Shown here: piece after piece, positions 23,513 through 34,923 of the stretch
Numbering within the stretch: the stretch's first letter is position 1
Layout: every line of letters starts with the position of its first letter
Assembly (NCBI GenBank): GCA_963920635.1
Contig: OY987303.1
Coordinates: 15,912,175-15,976,174 of the forward strand
Origin: Pseudeuparius sepicola
Lineage: Eukaryota; Arthropoda; Insecta; Coleoptera; Anthribidae
Length of the DNA stretch: 64,000 nucleotides
Reading direction: 5' to 3'
Translations under genes and position numbers: made by a program
The notes under the pieces: generated by a model
Database searches by the model: none
Seen by the model: only the letters and a program-made list of their open reading frames with translations
Told to the model about the DNA's origin: nothing

Positions 23513-24108
23513 TTTTTTATATTGTGTTCGCCGACCAATCCCCAACTACTAACTGCCAATAACATTGATAAGTTTGAATTTTAGAATTGACGCGTACTAG
23601 TTGTACCTGGGCTACTTCAATTTTTATAAAAAAAATTGAGATATAAAGGCAAATATATTTTTTCCTATTTTTATAACTATTTTAAAAAAATAAGAGGTGC
23701 GCCACTGCCTTGTAATCGTTAGCACCAGATCTGTCACCCGAACTGTAAACATTATTTTCTTTATTATGGGAACAAACTTGCCAATACAAAGCCAGTTCTA
23801 CGTTTTTTATTTTTCTGACCTACTTAATAATAAACAATATGGATTGAGCAATGCTAATTAGTGAAGTTTTAACTCGCAAACACTATGGGACATAACTCAT
23901 GCACATCACAACAACAAATTTTGGGTCGAGATTTCCAAATTATTTTTGTATAGATTGGAATTCACCAAGTATTTCTCTGCTTAGGTTTACTTCATGTACT
24001 CACACTGCACGTTTATTTTGCAAAATCCGAAATTTGAGTTGTGAATTTTCACATAAAAATAATGTAGAAATTGACATTGAGAAACAGCTATATTTAGTAA
24101 AGTAAAAT

Positions 24109-25728
24109 TGGGCCAAAACCCAAACATAAAAAAAAGTTCTTTCTAGCGCGAAATAATTAATAATAATAATAATAATTCCACCAGCGTCGGGTTTCGGGGG
24201 GAGGGGATGAAAAGGGCAGGAAATTCTTATTTTTCACAGTTTTGCGTGAATATCTAGTAAACTATGAGGTTTAGCGCAAACGTCATCCTATACGCAAATG
24301 ATATACATTAAATTCCGAACAAGAATTGTTATATACAGAATTATGGTAAAGTGAACGGTTTCCATGATATGGAGGGGTAAAGATTTCTTTGTTTTTATTT
24401 CACGTAGTTTTTGTTGAAAAAATTTAAAATGATTACAGTATAAATTAGTAACTTAATAATGTATGTAGAATATATATATAGATATATCTATGCATATATA
24501 GATACATATTACACCCATTGATTGTTATTTTTTGTCACAACATAACCTCATAAGTATATGACGGTAAATATGTCCAATACAAGTTAGTAGCCTTAGTTAA
24601 TTTGTACTCACTTTTTGCCCTCATTTATAGCGTTCTGATTTCCATTCGTTCTTTTATGTCAAATCACTCCCATATCTAATTTGTCCTTAGCTTGTAAAAA
24701 TGAGAAAGTCATGAATAGGAAGCTCATGTGAAAAACAAGAAAATATATTAAACAATCTATATTGAAAAAATGGGTGGGAAATCAAAATGATACAAAAGGT
24801 TATAAGTTTTAGGTGAAGTTTTAGGTGAAGCGTTATCAGTCAGCACCAAATAGTTCACTCGGGCTGGTGAGAGGAAACAAATCTTCGTGTTCTTCGTCCA
24901 CTTGAGAATCATCATTTAAATCGTCGTCGATGATTACAGTATCTCTGTTGAGACATGCAAGTCCTAAGCAATTGCTGCACATTCTTGAACAATTGAGACC
25001 ACTTCTTCGACACTCACAGTTTTGGACGCATCCATCTCTGCAGAAGTATACGATGAGGATTGTTTAATATATATTTTCTTGTTTTTCACATGAGCTTCCT
25101 ATTCATGACTTTCTCATTTTTACAAGCTAAGGACAAATTAGATATGGGAATGATTTGACATAAAAGAACGAATGAAAATCAGAACGCTATAATGACTGAG
25201 GGCAAAAAGTGAGTACAAATTAACTAAGGCTATACTAACTTGTATTGGACATATTTACAGTCATGTACTTATGAGGTTATGTTGTGACAAAAAATAACAA
25301 TCTATGGGTGTAATATGTATCTATATATGCATAGATATATCTATATATATTCTACATACTATATTAAGTTACTAATTTATACTGTAATCATTTTAAGTTT
25401 TTTCAACAGAAACTACGTGAAATAAAAACAAATAAATCTTTACCCCTCCATATCATGGAAACCGTTCACTTTACCATAATTCTGTACATAACAATTCTTG
25501 TTCGGAATTTAATGTATATCATTTGCGTATAGGATGACGTTTGCGCTAAACCTCATAGTTTACTAGATATTCACGCAAAACTGTGAAAAATAAGAATTTC
25601 CTGCTCTTTTCACCCCCCGAAACCCGACGCTGGTGGTGGTGTAACTTTTTAGTACTAACTCTTAGGAGGGTATGGAACTATTTCGCGCTAGAAAGGACTT
25701 TTTTTTTGGATGTTTGGGTTTGGCCTAA
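24109..25728. mobile_element. ~1.6-kb palindromic element with ~650-bp arms and a coding centre
   Basis: The left arm (24109 to about 24765) and right arm (about 25060 to 25728) are inverted copies of high identity; outer tips GGCCAAAACCCAAACAT and ATGTTTGGGTTTGGCC. The arms contain the palindromic run ATATATAGATATATCTATGC. The ~295-bp single-copy centre codes for a Cys-rich protein tail (see 24836-25063). This looks like a non-autonomous derivative of a DNA transposon in which the end was duplicated in inverted orientation around a remnant of the transposon gene. Confidence 0.75.
24836..25063 (-). pseudogene. Cys-rich (CXC/Tesmin-like) C-terminal ORF remnant
   Basis: An open frame of 75 residues up to a stop, without an initiating Met near its start. 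It opens with a cysteine cluster (CRDGCVQNCECRRSGLNCS, then MCSNCLGLACLN) with spacing like one CXC (Tesmin/TSO1-type) zinc-binding repeat, followed by a strongly acidic tail (DDDLNDDSQVDEEHED) ending FGAD. Such Cys-rich ends occur on many transposon-encoded proteins of insects (general knowledge, not searched). It occupies precisely the unique centre of the surrounding palindrome. The main protein body is missing, so it is a fragment. Confidence 0.55.
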
Positions 25729-26517
25729 CTTTGTGTTAGTTTTACTGTACTAATTCTATGAAGTTCGACTTTTCAATGTTTCCACTTTACTGCCCACCTC
25801 TTTGCGCAATACGCCTTTCAAAGCTGTCACAATCCGCTGACTCTGTGGACCCTACCCGCACTACTTTCCGCCTTATGTGTGGCCGTATGCACTTACACAC
25901 CTTGATTTTGCGAAAAGATATTAATAAGTAAATGCTGTGAAAATAAAAGTGGCCAAAGATCTACGGTAATTATATTATAATGTGAAAGTACTTACTTATA
26001 TGAACCAGTTTTGCCAATAAAATTGTTCTATATATTTATATACTTAGGAAAAGGTCACTTTATCTACACAGACAATAAAAAACATTACTGCATGATTTGT
26101 GAAGCATATTCTATAAAATTTTTCACTATCCCTTAATACTAATTATATCAAAATTATGATTATATTATAATAATAAAATCAAAGTTACAATCCCTTAGGG
26201 ACTCAAAGTAATATTGATTTGATTGATGCTGGAAATAATAATTCGAGTGGACAACTTAATAAAACAATATCTAATATAGATACACGTACTACTTACCTAT
26301 ATAAAGTAGAGCTGGGATGTATTTTAAATCTTATAACTATAAGAAATTTTGTCAGTAAAACTACGTGACATTTTTTCAATAACCACAAAAAATGTTATGT
26401 CATGTTCAAAGGACTTATACCTACTACTCTGTGTAGAGAAAAATAAAAATAATAAATTGATCCAAATCTTGAATGATTGCTTAACAAAATAATTCAGGAG
26501 ATAAGCATTTGCCTTAC
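25729..26517. other. Intergenic, no recognised feature
   Basis: AT-rich, non-coding on inspection. Confidence 0.4.
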
Positions 26518-26635
26518 CTTTGGGTCACGGAAGAAATATATTAACTTATCGTAAGTATTATTTCCGTAGCCTTCCACATAGGTCAGTGAAGGTTGAAAGG
26601 TTCCAAGAGATAATAGGTTATTACTTTCATCGATT
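26518..26635 (-). other. Candidate isolated coding exon (39 codons)
   Basis: On the minus strand an acceptor (TATTTTTAG) opens a 118-nt block that stays open and closes at a good donor (AAAG|GTAAGG). The peptide includes SLTYVEGYGNNTYDKLIYFF and ends FRDPK. The IYFFR motif faintly recalls Sema-domain exons, but this is weak. No neighbouring exon was found, so it may be a relic or belong to a gene with very long introns. Confidence 0.3.
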
Positions 26636-27212
26636 CTAAAAATAGTAACGTGCAGCAATTTGCATATAATCTGCATGTGATAAGTAGGTATGCTAAGTTG
26701 TCCTTAAAAGGAAAAAATATTAGGAAGAAACTACAGGACAGGTAGAAGTAGGAAAAATGCAACTACCACAAAAAATCTACAAAATTGTTTGCATAGAGCA
26801 TCAGGTAGAAAGTAATTAATAAATTACATGCAGCTTCAGGTATCCTCATTGTTTATTTACGTTTGAATTCACGACAAAGGGTACCTAGGCAGATTTGGCA
26901 CCTCTGATTTAAAAGGAGGTAGGGAATAGTGGCGAAGCAAATGGTGCTTGACGGTAAGCAGTAGCCATAAACGATCAAATCTACTCACTTTTTTGTACAA
27001 TTAAACAAAATATTCAGCTAAATACGCAAAATGTTATATACGGTCGTCATTCTATCAATACCAAAATACATTGTCTGCCTCTCTCAAAACAAGGGAAGGG
27101 AATTTGCTACAGTGAACGCCATCTAATGTTCGAAAGCTGAACTTGCACGCACGTGGAAGAAGGAAATCAATATAAGAAACGAATTCGACTATACTGAGAA
27201 TTTTTTTAAAAA
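26636..27212. other. Intergenic 3' of ALKBH1
   Basis: No feature recognised. Confidence 0.4.
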
Positions 27213-27218
27213 TTTATT
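27213..27218 (-). terminator. Poly(A) signal of ALKBH1
   Basis: AATAAA on the minus strand, 59 bases beyond the stop. Confidence 0.55.
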
Positions 27219-27277
27219 AGTAATACAACAGTCAAAATATAAAACACTATTCTGTAGGTCGGAAAATGAGTTGGTTC

Positions 27278-28680
27278 CTATGTAATATCACCACCGCAGC
27301 CTTCGGAATTCAGTCTTTTTTGTCCCCTATTCAAAACTTGTCTTACGTTTAAGTTTATCCTAGAGTTTGTCAGATAGGTCCCAAAAGGTGCCCAGTGTTC
27401 GTCGTTTTTGCAAATTTTTATTGTCTCCTTATACTCTGGGGGGCATGAAGGAATAGTTTCATCCACCAAGTCCCAGAGTCTGCAATTTAATTATTTAGGG
27501 AAGAAAAGTTACAAAAAATGTTGCCTACCTCGAGTTATTTTGAAGAATTTTTGGCACGCCATGGTAGCAAATTCTTGATTCTTTGCTCATTATAACAATG
27601 TCTCCACTACGTAGAAACATTGGCAAGGGTTTGTCATCTTTGTTTTTCCCACCTATTAAAAATATGGCAGTTTGGCCAAAACTACAATTATTAAAACATA
27701 ACATTGTGATATTATGCAAAAACGACTGAATTTCCACCTACCTCAATGAAAAAAGTGGTGCTTCTAAATTGGGCTCCGAGTGGTCAGTATGACCAGCCAA
27801 AGTCGAATTCATATGGTAAAAATTTACTATTGCTGCTTCTGGCACGAAATTCGAGTATCCAATAATACTAGCAACATATGAGGTCAATTCTGACAAATCT
27901 TTTGGAAAATCTGACTTATCTTTCTCATTATAAACCTTTGTGTCCCAGTTATGATGGTACCCAAATGTTACCCATCTAAGTTTATCCAGTAAAAGCACAT
28001 CTTTATTGTCTTGACACATGTTCCACCAATTCTTATGCTCAGGTACTAAGTTGAAGGCATCTATGTTTGCTTTGTTCGGTTTTTTAGTGTAATCTTTTAG
28101 GCATCTTACAGTCCAGTACCTTTGGCCCAGGTTGGTAAAGGGGTTCTTTATAAAAATCAGGCCTACAGACAAAAATACAAATGTAATAATTATTGTATTA
28201 GGCAGGCTAGACAAGAAAAAATTGTAAAATTATTTTAACCAAGTTTGAATATGCTTTCTTCAAAAACATGTTTAAAATAATGATTTCCTTCTGTGCTTCT
28301 CTCCTAAGTCTCTCCCTAAGCTTTTTCGTCTCTAGAGTACTTAAATAACTACCAACTATAAAGAGGTAGGTTATAATGCGAACTAAATATCTTACCTGGT
28401 CTCTCTAATAATTCATACACTTCCCACGTGACTGGTGGTTGCATCCCAAAAAATCTTTTATTATTGTGGTCCCCAGTTTGCATTTTAATTTGTCTCACCT
28501 AATCAGTCGACACCGAAAATAAAATGAAAACTTGTTTACATATGCCCACACACAACATCTACCTACTTTCATTCTTACCTCGCTGTTGTGAAAATCGCTA
28601 ATCTGGTTGAAATCCAATACATTTTCTAACTTAGGCGGAGGGTTTCTTGATTTGTAATACTTGTAACTTTCTTTAAACAT
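27278..28680 (-). CDS. ALKBH1: ALKBH1, Fe(II)/2-oxoglutarate nucleic acid dioxygenase
   Basis: Five exons on the minus strand: 28579-28680, 28396-28498, 27742-28162, 27529-27681, 27278-27479. GT-AG introns and matching phases give 326 residues, a little shorter than the human protein. It removes methyl groups from nucleic acids (tRNA m1A and related modifications in other animals), using iron and 2-oxoglutarate. The family blocks are clear: [14 protein letters not shown], then HTDHSE with iron ligands His193 and Asp195, the [16 protein letters not shown] strand, SGDIVIMS, third ligand His249 (CYHGVP) and the 2OG-binding arginines in [10 protein letters not shown] (Arg300, Arg306). The start was chosen by family fit ([12 protein letters not shown] aligns with the conserved N-terminus); an upstream in-frame Met is possible. 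Confidence 0.93.
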
Positions 28681-28739
28681 GTTTTTAAAGATAAACCGAT
28701 GGAGAAAACAACGCACTTGTTGAGAACTTATATAAACAA

Positions 28740-30480
28740 TTCCTAAGACTACATTAGAAGGTTATGTTTCCTTCAAAGTGACAATAATGCCAGAGATTCT
28801 TGTCTGTTCAGAAAAGAGAGAGACAAATAGTGACCGTTACAGAACGCAGTTTTGAAATACCTAGCGCCACCTAACAACTAACAAATCAAGTTTTGGTAGA
28901 CAGTGTCGTAGGTTGCAGAACGGCATTTAAAAATATAATAATTTGTGTAATGCTCTGCCTAATATTTGCATGCAGATATTATTATGTGATAATATATTGA
29001 TATTCGAATTATGATAAAAAGTTTAAGTAAAATAAATAGTCCGAACTTAGTACCTACAACTACTCTATGCTCTATAGGCTATATGTATTTGTTAGTATTT
29101 TTTAGATCACCCGGCAACATAGTTTTAAATGTTATGTTTTTTTTTCTACAATTATTTCATAAATTGAGGGAATATTTTTGTATGTATCGAACATCGAATC
29201 GTATTGCACAGCTCAGCACAGTTTTCTTAATTAAAGTTTAGCTTAAACTGCATGTCGACTTATGAAAATGCATCAGGTTCGTGATTGGCCAAAATGTGTA
29301 CGCTTATGAATTCATAACTACACGCTTTTGGTTCCTAGGTAATAGGTGCAATTGTTTATCAGTTTGCGAAAGTACAAAGAGTGTATTTGTCAATAGTCGT
29401 GATAATTTTACTTTCTGCGAGTCATTTTCACAATAATTTTTTTTTATCACATATTGATGCGGAAATGGGAATTTTGAGTGTTTTGTCGATTGTAAAGAAA
29501 TGTTAAAAATATTAGAATTGTCTTGCTATTACTTATTTTTTGGTATAGAAAATAATTAAATATTTAGATATTTTACAAAATTTTCAAAATATTGAGTATA
29601 CTAAATTCTTATAGCTACATTAATTTTTTTTGTAGGTAAAGTGATTTTTTCCTATGTATAATGATCACAGTTTATTTTAGGAAAAGTCGGAATTAAAAAT
29701 CTATGCAACTATGATGGTACCTCTAGATTTGCATCAATTTATTCTTTCCAATTAAAATAAAAATAGGTGGCTGACAAAAATATTATATATTATTTCTTAC
29801 TTATTGTATCTAATTTTGTTGACCAAAGCTCCATAATTTCCTATTTTATGTTTTACATTTTGATCTTTTGAAGCAATTTTAATGGACAAAAAATATGTTT
29901 GCAATAATTTTTGAAAAATTAAAACACGTAAACACTTCAGCACTCAATTATTTTGATAGGTACCTACTATCGAACATAAACAATTTAATTTAATGAGTAT
30001 ATTTTTAATAAATCTGTCTTCCAAACATTGTGCAATGATGCAGAAGAATAATATTTTGCATCCGTGTTCCACTAATATAAACTATAAATTTGTTTTCCTA
30101 ACCGACCCGCGTATCAATTATCAATATTTACAAAAGGCGAAATTATTAAGCGTATTTTCGCGAGCAAAACCCTACAGGGTTTAGATTTAGGCAGGCTTTG
30201 TTTGATTTAAGTCTGACGTCTTGAAAGTATTCCCCCTCCAAGTAAATTTTCACGAAAACGGGTGTTTTATGTAAGATTTTGCTTTCGAAAATACGCTTAA
30301 TTACTATACTTCTAAAAAAAAACACAGAATAATTGAGCATGTGTAATGCACACGTCCACATTCAATAATAACAAATCGTTTCCCCTACCACACCACCACT
30401 GACACAAAGCGAATGCGCCTGACTTCAGTCGTTTCAGCGAGTTCCAGCTACCCAGTTATCGACCAGCCAGCTGCGACCAT
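28740..30480. other. Intergenic between ALKBH1 and ferritin (divergent)
   Basis: Holds the presumed promoters of both genes. A small inverted repeat (ATTAAGCGTATTTTCG near 30147 and its inverse near 30285-30302) is the only structure noticed. I saw no CAGTGN-loop iron-responsive element in the ~140 bp before the ferritin start. Confidence 0.4.
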
Positions 30481-30505
30481 ATAACATAAACAAAAAGCCG
30501 AAAAT

Positions 30506-33500
30506 ATGGCACATTCTCAGGTGAGGCAAAATTTTCACGCTGACTGCGAAGAGGCAATCAACAAACAGATAAATTTGGAACTGCACGCTAGTTATGTCTA
30601 CATGGCAATGGTGAGTACATTAATTATTATTAGGTATACATAAACTTTTTGTTTTGAAGCGTATTTAATTGAATACATATTGGTATTTGTTTTGTAAGCT
30701 ATAGGTGCCTAAAAATAATGCAGTACCTAGTTCGGGAACATATTGCCAGAAAACAACCGTAAACACTCCATATAACTTGCGTATTGATTGCAAATATGAC
30801 ATCATCCCCTTAATCTATTGTTTTCCAATAATTTTGTTCATTATTTAGAACGCAATGAATTTTGTCCATATGACGCTCTCACAATCGTTTCCTAAAAGAA
30901 TATTTCTACATAGACATAGGCTTCTAAAATTATAACACGACCATCATAATAATTGCTCCGTAAAACATTTTTATGGTGTGCTATTATTGCTAATAAAGCA
31001 ATCCAATCGTTCTTGAATGCTTTGTTTTGTAGACCCATTATCTGTTTTTATCCTTGAGCTATTTTTGACTACATTTTTACATTTATTCGAGCTCTTTTTT
31101 ACTAGCTTGCAGAATGTGGTACCTTTTGTATCCATTTACAGCGATAAAAGTGTCTCTTTATTGCATTCGAGTGCAATACAATAGTTATTTATGTACCAAG
31201 GCACTGAAGTTCAACTTTTTATGACTCATGAGGAATTTAGTTTAAACCACATGAGTCATAAAAAGAACTTCAGTGCCGAGGTACATATTATATATTTTTT
31301 TTGAAATCGAAAAAAAAATGTTTTATTATAGGCAAGAAAATAATCATACGGGATCACCCGTTCATGAACCAGCTGAGCGCGGCGTTGCTTGACTTTGACG
31401 ATCGCTTTACCTAGGTCAAGTATGACAAGACACGACGCCTTTGAACAGAAAAACCAAACTGCCGCTTGTTGTGCAGCCTCCATAACAAATCTATTGATAT
31501 TCAAAGCTACTAAAATATTTATACTGACAGATTGCCCTGCTATAGGTAACAATTTCGCAATGTGTACGAAAAGTTAAATGGGCCTTTACTGACGGGCGAT
31601 GGCTAAGCGTCTGACGTTTGATGTTTACATCTCGCCAAGGCCTACTTATTGAAAAAATCGTCCAATAATGGGCTACTTCAGTGCCGATTTCTGAGCTTTT
31701 AATGGCGATTTTGGAACACTTCACTGCCGATTTCAAGAAAGAGTTATTTATGTACCAAGGCACTGAAGTTCAACTTTTTATGACTCATGTGGAGTTTAGT
31801 TGCTGAGGCCTCTGGCCGAGGCAAATAAACCACATGAGTCATAAAAAGAACTTCAGTGCCGAGGTACATATTATATTTTTCTTGAAATCGGAAAAAAAAA
31901 TGTTTTATTAGGCAAGAAAATAATAATAAGGGATCACCCGTCCACGAACCGACTACGCGCGGCGTTGCTTGACTTTACCGATCGCTCTACCTAGGACATG
32001 TATAATGACGTATACGGCACCTTCTGACAGAAAAACCAAACTGCTGCTTCTTGTGCAGCCTACACAACAAATCTATTGTTTTTCAAATTTACTAAAATAT
32101 GTATACTGAAGGATTGCGCTTCTATAGGAAACAATTTCGCAATGTGTACGAAAAGTTAAATGAGCCTTTATCGGCCGGGTTTTGAATATTTGGTCACTTT
32201 TGACGGGCGATTTCTCCGCGTCTGACGTTTGATGTTTACATCTCGCCAAGGCCTACTTATTGAAAAAATCGTACAATAATGGGCTACATTATTGTACGAT
32301 TTCTGTGCTTTTAATGACGAGTTTGGAACACTTCACTGCCGATTTCAAGAAAACATTATTAAATATATTGGACATAAGAAGTTTCTTCCTAAATTTGCTA
32401 GTGACATAATTCAAATATTATAAAAGTGCGAAGTGTGAAATATGCCTATACATTTGTAAATTATTAATGTATGTAGCAAGCTAATGCTAATTTAAGTGTA
32501 CCTATAACAAGGAACTAATTTGATAATTATTATTTGACCTAGAAACTCCTCAAACAAATTTACAGTCGTCCACTCAGAATAACCGCGGGGCATGCACAAA
32601 AAACGCAAGTGCACAATAAATTCTGGATGAAGGAATGTAATACATATCAATTTTCGTTAAAAAAAAACACGTTGTGAAGTAGGTATCTATTATTATCCTT
32701 AGTGCTCAATACAGGGTATCCCAACGAAAACTTGACCCCCCAAAAATTCGAAAACCGAACAATATTTGATTTGATTTTTGTTTTTGGGGGAGCTTTTTTG
32801 ACAGTCAAGCCAACCCGATATGATCATCCCCCTAATCCCTAGCAACCCCAACATTAAAATTTCAATTGGATTTACCCCCTTGTGGCACATTATTTTAAAG
32901 CCCTTTTTATTGCGAATACAGTGATGTATCGTTTTTAGAATTCTGTTGAGATTTGACAGAATTATTGGCTAAAAACGGAAAGTTGACAATCCACTGTACG
33001 CGTAGTAATTTCTACACAAATGCCCGCCACTATTACCATTTCGAAAATACGTTTCCACTTTCAGTAGCAGGCTGAAAGTAACTATTTCGTGGTTAGAAGC
33101 AAAAAAACGGGAACTTTTTTTGTGACAGTGACTTTTTGTTACATATTTTAAAAAGATATACCTAAGGTTTGAATTCGTATGAAAATTTTTTTTTGCTTCT
33201 GCTTTTTTATTTGTGACTTTTTTGTAAACTGATCGTCACGTCAATAAAAACTATGTAATTTGGTCGTGTGTAGTAGATAAAAAACTTAATAGTGAGCTTG
33301 TCAAAAAAGCTCCCCCCAAAAACAAAAATCGACGGGTCTCGGCGAATTTTCAAATATTGTTCGGTTTTCGAATTTTTGGGGGGTCAAGTTTTCGTTGGGA
33401 TACCCTGTATACAAAACCCTGCTTCCTCATCTTTGAATAAAGAACCCAGGAAGGAGCAAATTTGGGCTTAACACTTAACCTACAATACAGGCAAAAACTT

Positions 33501-34507
33501 ATAAGGCACGTTTATGTCTTTAAGTTTAGGAATCGTTGATAATACAGCAATTCTAATTTTAAATTTCCAATTATGAAAAAGTAGGTACCTACACAAACGC
33601 CTATGCCACTTTTGTGCACAGCATCAAATGTTAATTTGAATTACAAAATTACTTACCGATGGATTAATCCTCAAACATTTTAGTTTTGGCGGTCAGGGAG
33701 GTGTCACAAGCCGCACAACTAAGGAAAATTACTCGAAAAAGTATCTAAATACCACATACTGACACCTACCACCGTGTCAGATACCAAAATATTGTGTCAA
33801 AACTTGCTCACTACTCAGAGCTTTGACTCCTTGGGATCCTTTATTCAAAGTTCCTTATGGATACTCATAAACGAGGATACCGACTACCTACGACATTAGA
33901 AACTGATTTGTTCTTACCCAATGTGGATTTCATAAAAAAAAGTGCACAAAATTAATTGAATTGACTGAATAAATATATTCTAAAACCTCCTGAAAAGACT
34001 ATAGCTAACTTGACCATTTATGTTTCAGGCCTACCATTTCCAAAGAGACGACATTGCCCTACCAGGTTTCCACAAGTATTTTAAAGAAGCCTCTGAAGAA
34101 GAAAGAGGTCATGCGATGAAACTCATGGACTATATTAATTCTAGAGGAGGGAGAATCGATTTGAAGAACGTCGAAGCACCAGAACACCAAGACTGGGAGA
34201 GCCCTGTTATTGCCATGCAAGAAGCCCTCAGTCTTGAGAAAAGAGTCAACGAGGTAAGAGTTAATGTCTCTAAATGTTTTAGCTACCTACATAATAAAAA
34301 AATTGTCTTTAGAGTCTACTAGGATTACATAGCACTGCTTCTGGGCATATGGACGTTAATCTGTGTGATTTTCTGGAAACACACTATTTACAAGAACAAG
34401 TAGATGCTATCAAGGAGATTGCAGACCATGTAACTAACTTGCGTAGGGTTGGAGAGGGTCTCGGAGTTTTCATGTTTGATCAAAGGCTTTGTGAAGAAAA
34501 ATGCTAA
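30506..34507 (+). CDS. Ferritin heavy chain-like, cytosolic type (174 aa)
   Basis: Three exons: 30506-30610, 34029-34253, 34313-34507. Intron 1 is 3.4 kb and full of repeats; intron 2 is 59 bp. The product stores iron as a 24-subunit shell with ferroxidase activity. All ferroxidase-centre residues are present: Glu25, Tyr32, Glu60, His63, Glu105 and Gln139 (two less than human H-chain numbering). Family blocks: [53 protein letters not shown]. There is no signal peptide, unlike the secreted insect ferritins Fer1HCH/Fer2LCH, so a cytosolic protein is expected. It ends in Cys. Its 3' end faces a second ferritin gene. Confidence 0.92.
31183..31741. mobile_element. Family-A element, copy 1 (in ferritin intron 1)
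   Basis: Starts AGTTATTTATGTACCAAGGC and ends CTGCCGATTTCAAGAAAG. A ~40-bp hairpin (GCACTGAAGTTCAACTTTTT / GAACTTCAGTGCC) lies at the 5' end. The next copy begins directly at its end, so the two form a head-to-tail dimer. No TIRs and no protein-coding ORF. Confidence 0.75.
31742..32353. mobile_element. Family-A element, copy 2 (tandem)
   Basis: About 612 bp, same orientation as copy 1, including the terminal hairpin, GGGATCACCCGTCCACGAAC and TGATGTTTACATCTCGCCAA blocks, ending CACTGCCGATTTCAAGAAA. It retains ~50 bp near its middle/3' half that copy 1 lacks. A third copy lies at 51076-51683. Confidence 0.75.
32710..33410. repeat. Palindromic MITE-like element, tips TACAGGGTATCCC
   Basis: 701 bp with inverted ends of ~110 bp: TACAGGGTATCCCAACGAAA on the left and TTTCGTTGGGATACCCTGTA on the right, containing CCCCCAAAAATTCGAAAACC. 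The centre is AT-rich, non-coding. Confidence 0.85.
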
Positions 34508-34689
34508 GTTATAATTAGTTGCTTTGTAGATTGTTTGGTCGGTATATGGATGGTTGTATGTAATGTATGAATGTGATAGGTAATGTTGTGCTATCTCAAA
34601 AGGAGGATGCTAAGGATAAGTACTTTATTAAGAATCAACAAACAAGAACTATGTTGAAAGTATACGGTTAGGTATTAACCACTAAACAT

Positions 34690-34738
34690 AGGTACCTACC
34701 AAGGTTGTTGGAGTGCCAACAACCTTGGGTACCTACTA
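34690..34738. repeat. Perfect stem-loop between the ferritin genes
   Basis: AGGTACCTACCAAGGTTGTTGG and its near-exact complement are separated by a 4-bp loop (AGTG). It lies in the 3'UTR of the plus-strand ferritin or, on the other strand, past the poly(A) signal of its neighbour. Confidence 0.7.
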
Positions 34739-34869
34739 CATTTTGCATCACATAGTTATTATTTAGCATTATGTATCTTGATGAAGCGCTGCTTTATTCT
34801 AATTGTGATAGTAAACAAACTTATCTAAAAATATATTATAGTCAATTATATTGTATTATTTAAGTGGAA

Positions 34870-34879
34870 AATAAATAAA
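34870..34879 (+). terminator. Poly(A) signal, plus-strand ferritin
   Basis: Overlapping AATAAATAAA, 363 bp past the stop. Confidence 0.65.
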
Positions 34880-34898
34880 CTTTTACCAGTTAAACTTT

Positions 34899-34904
34899 TT
34901 TATT
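34899..34904 (-). terminator. Poly(A) signal, minus-strand ferritin
   Basis: AATAAA on the minus strand, 19 bases past the stop at 34924, and only 20 bp from the opposing signal. Confidence 0.65.
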
Positions 34905-34923
34905 TCAGATACGTATACAAAAT

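Noticed and set aside
30360..30505. Possible iron-responsive element before the ferritin start
   Set aside because: No CAGTGN loop with a flanking stem was found; a GACTTCAGTC stretch does not fit.
31256..31763. Overlapping ORFs of 90-98 codons
   Set aside because: They fall within the family-A elements and are not kept between copies 1, 2 and 3.
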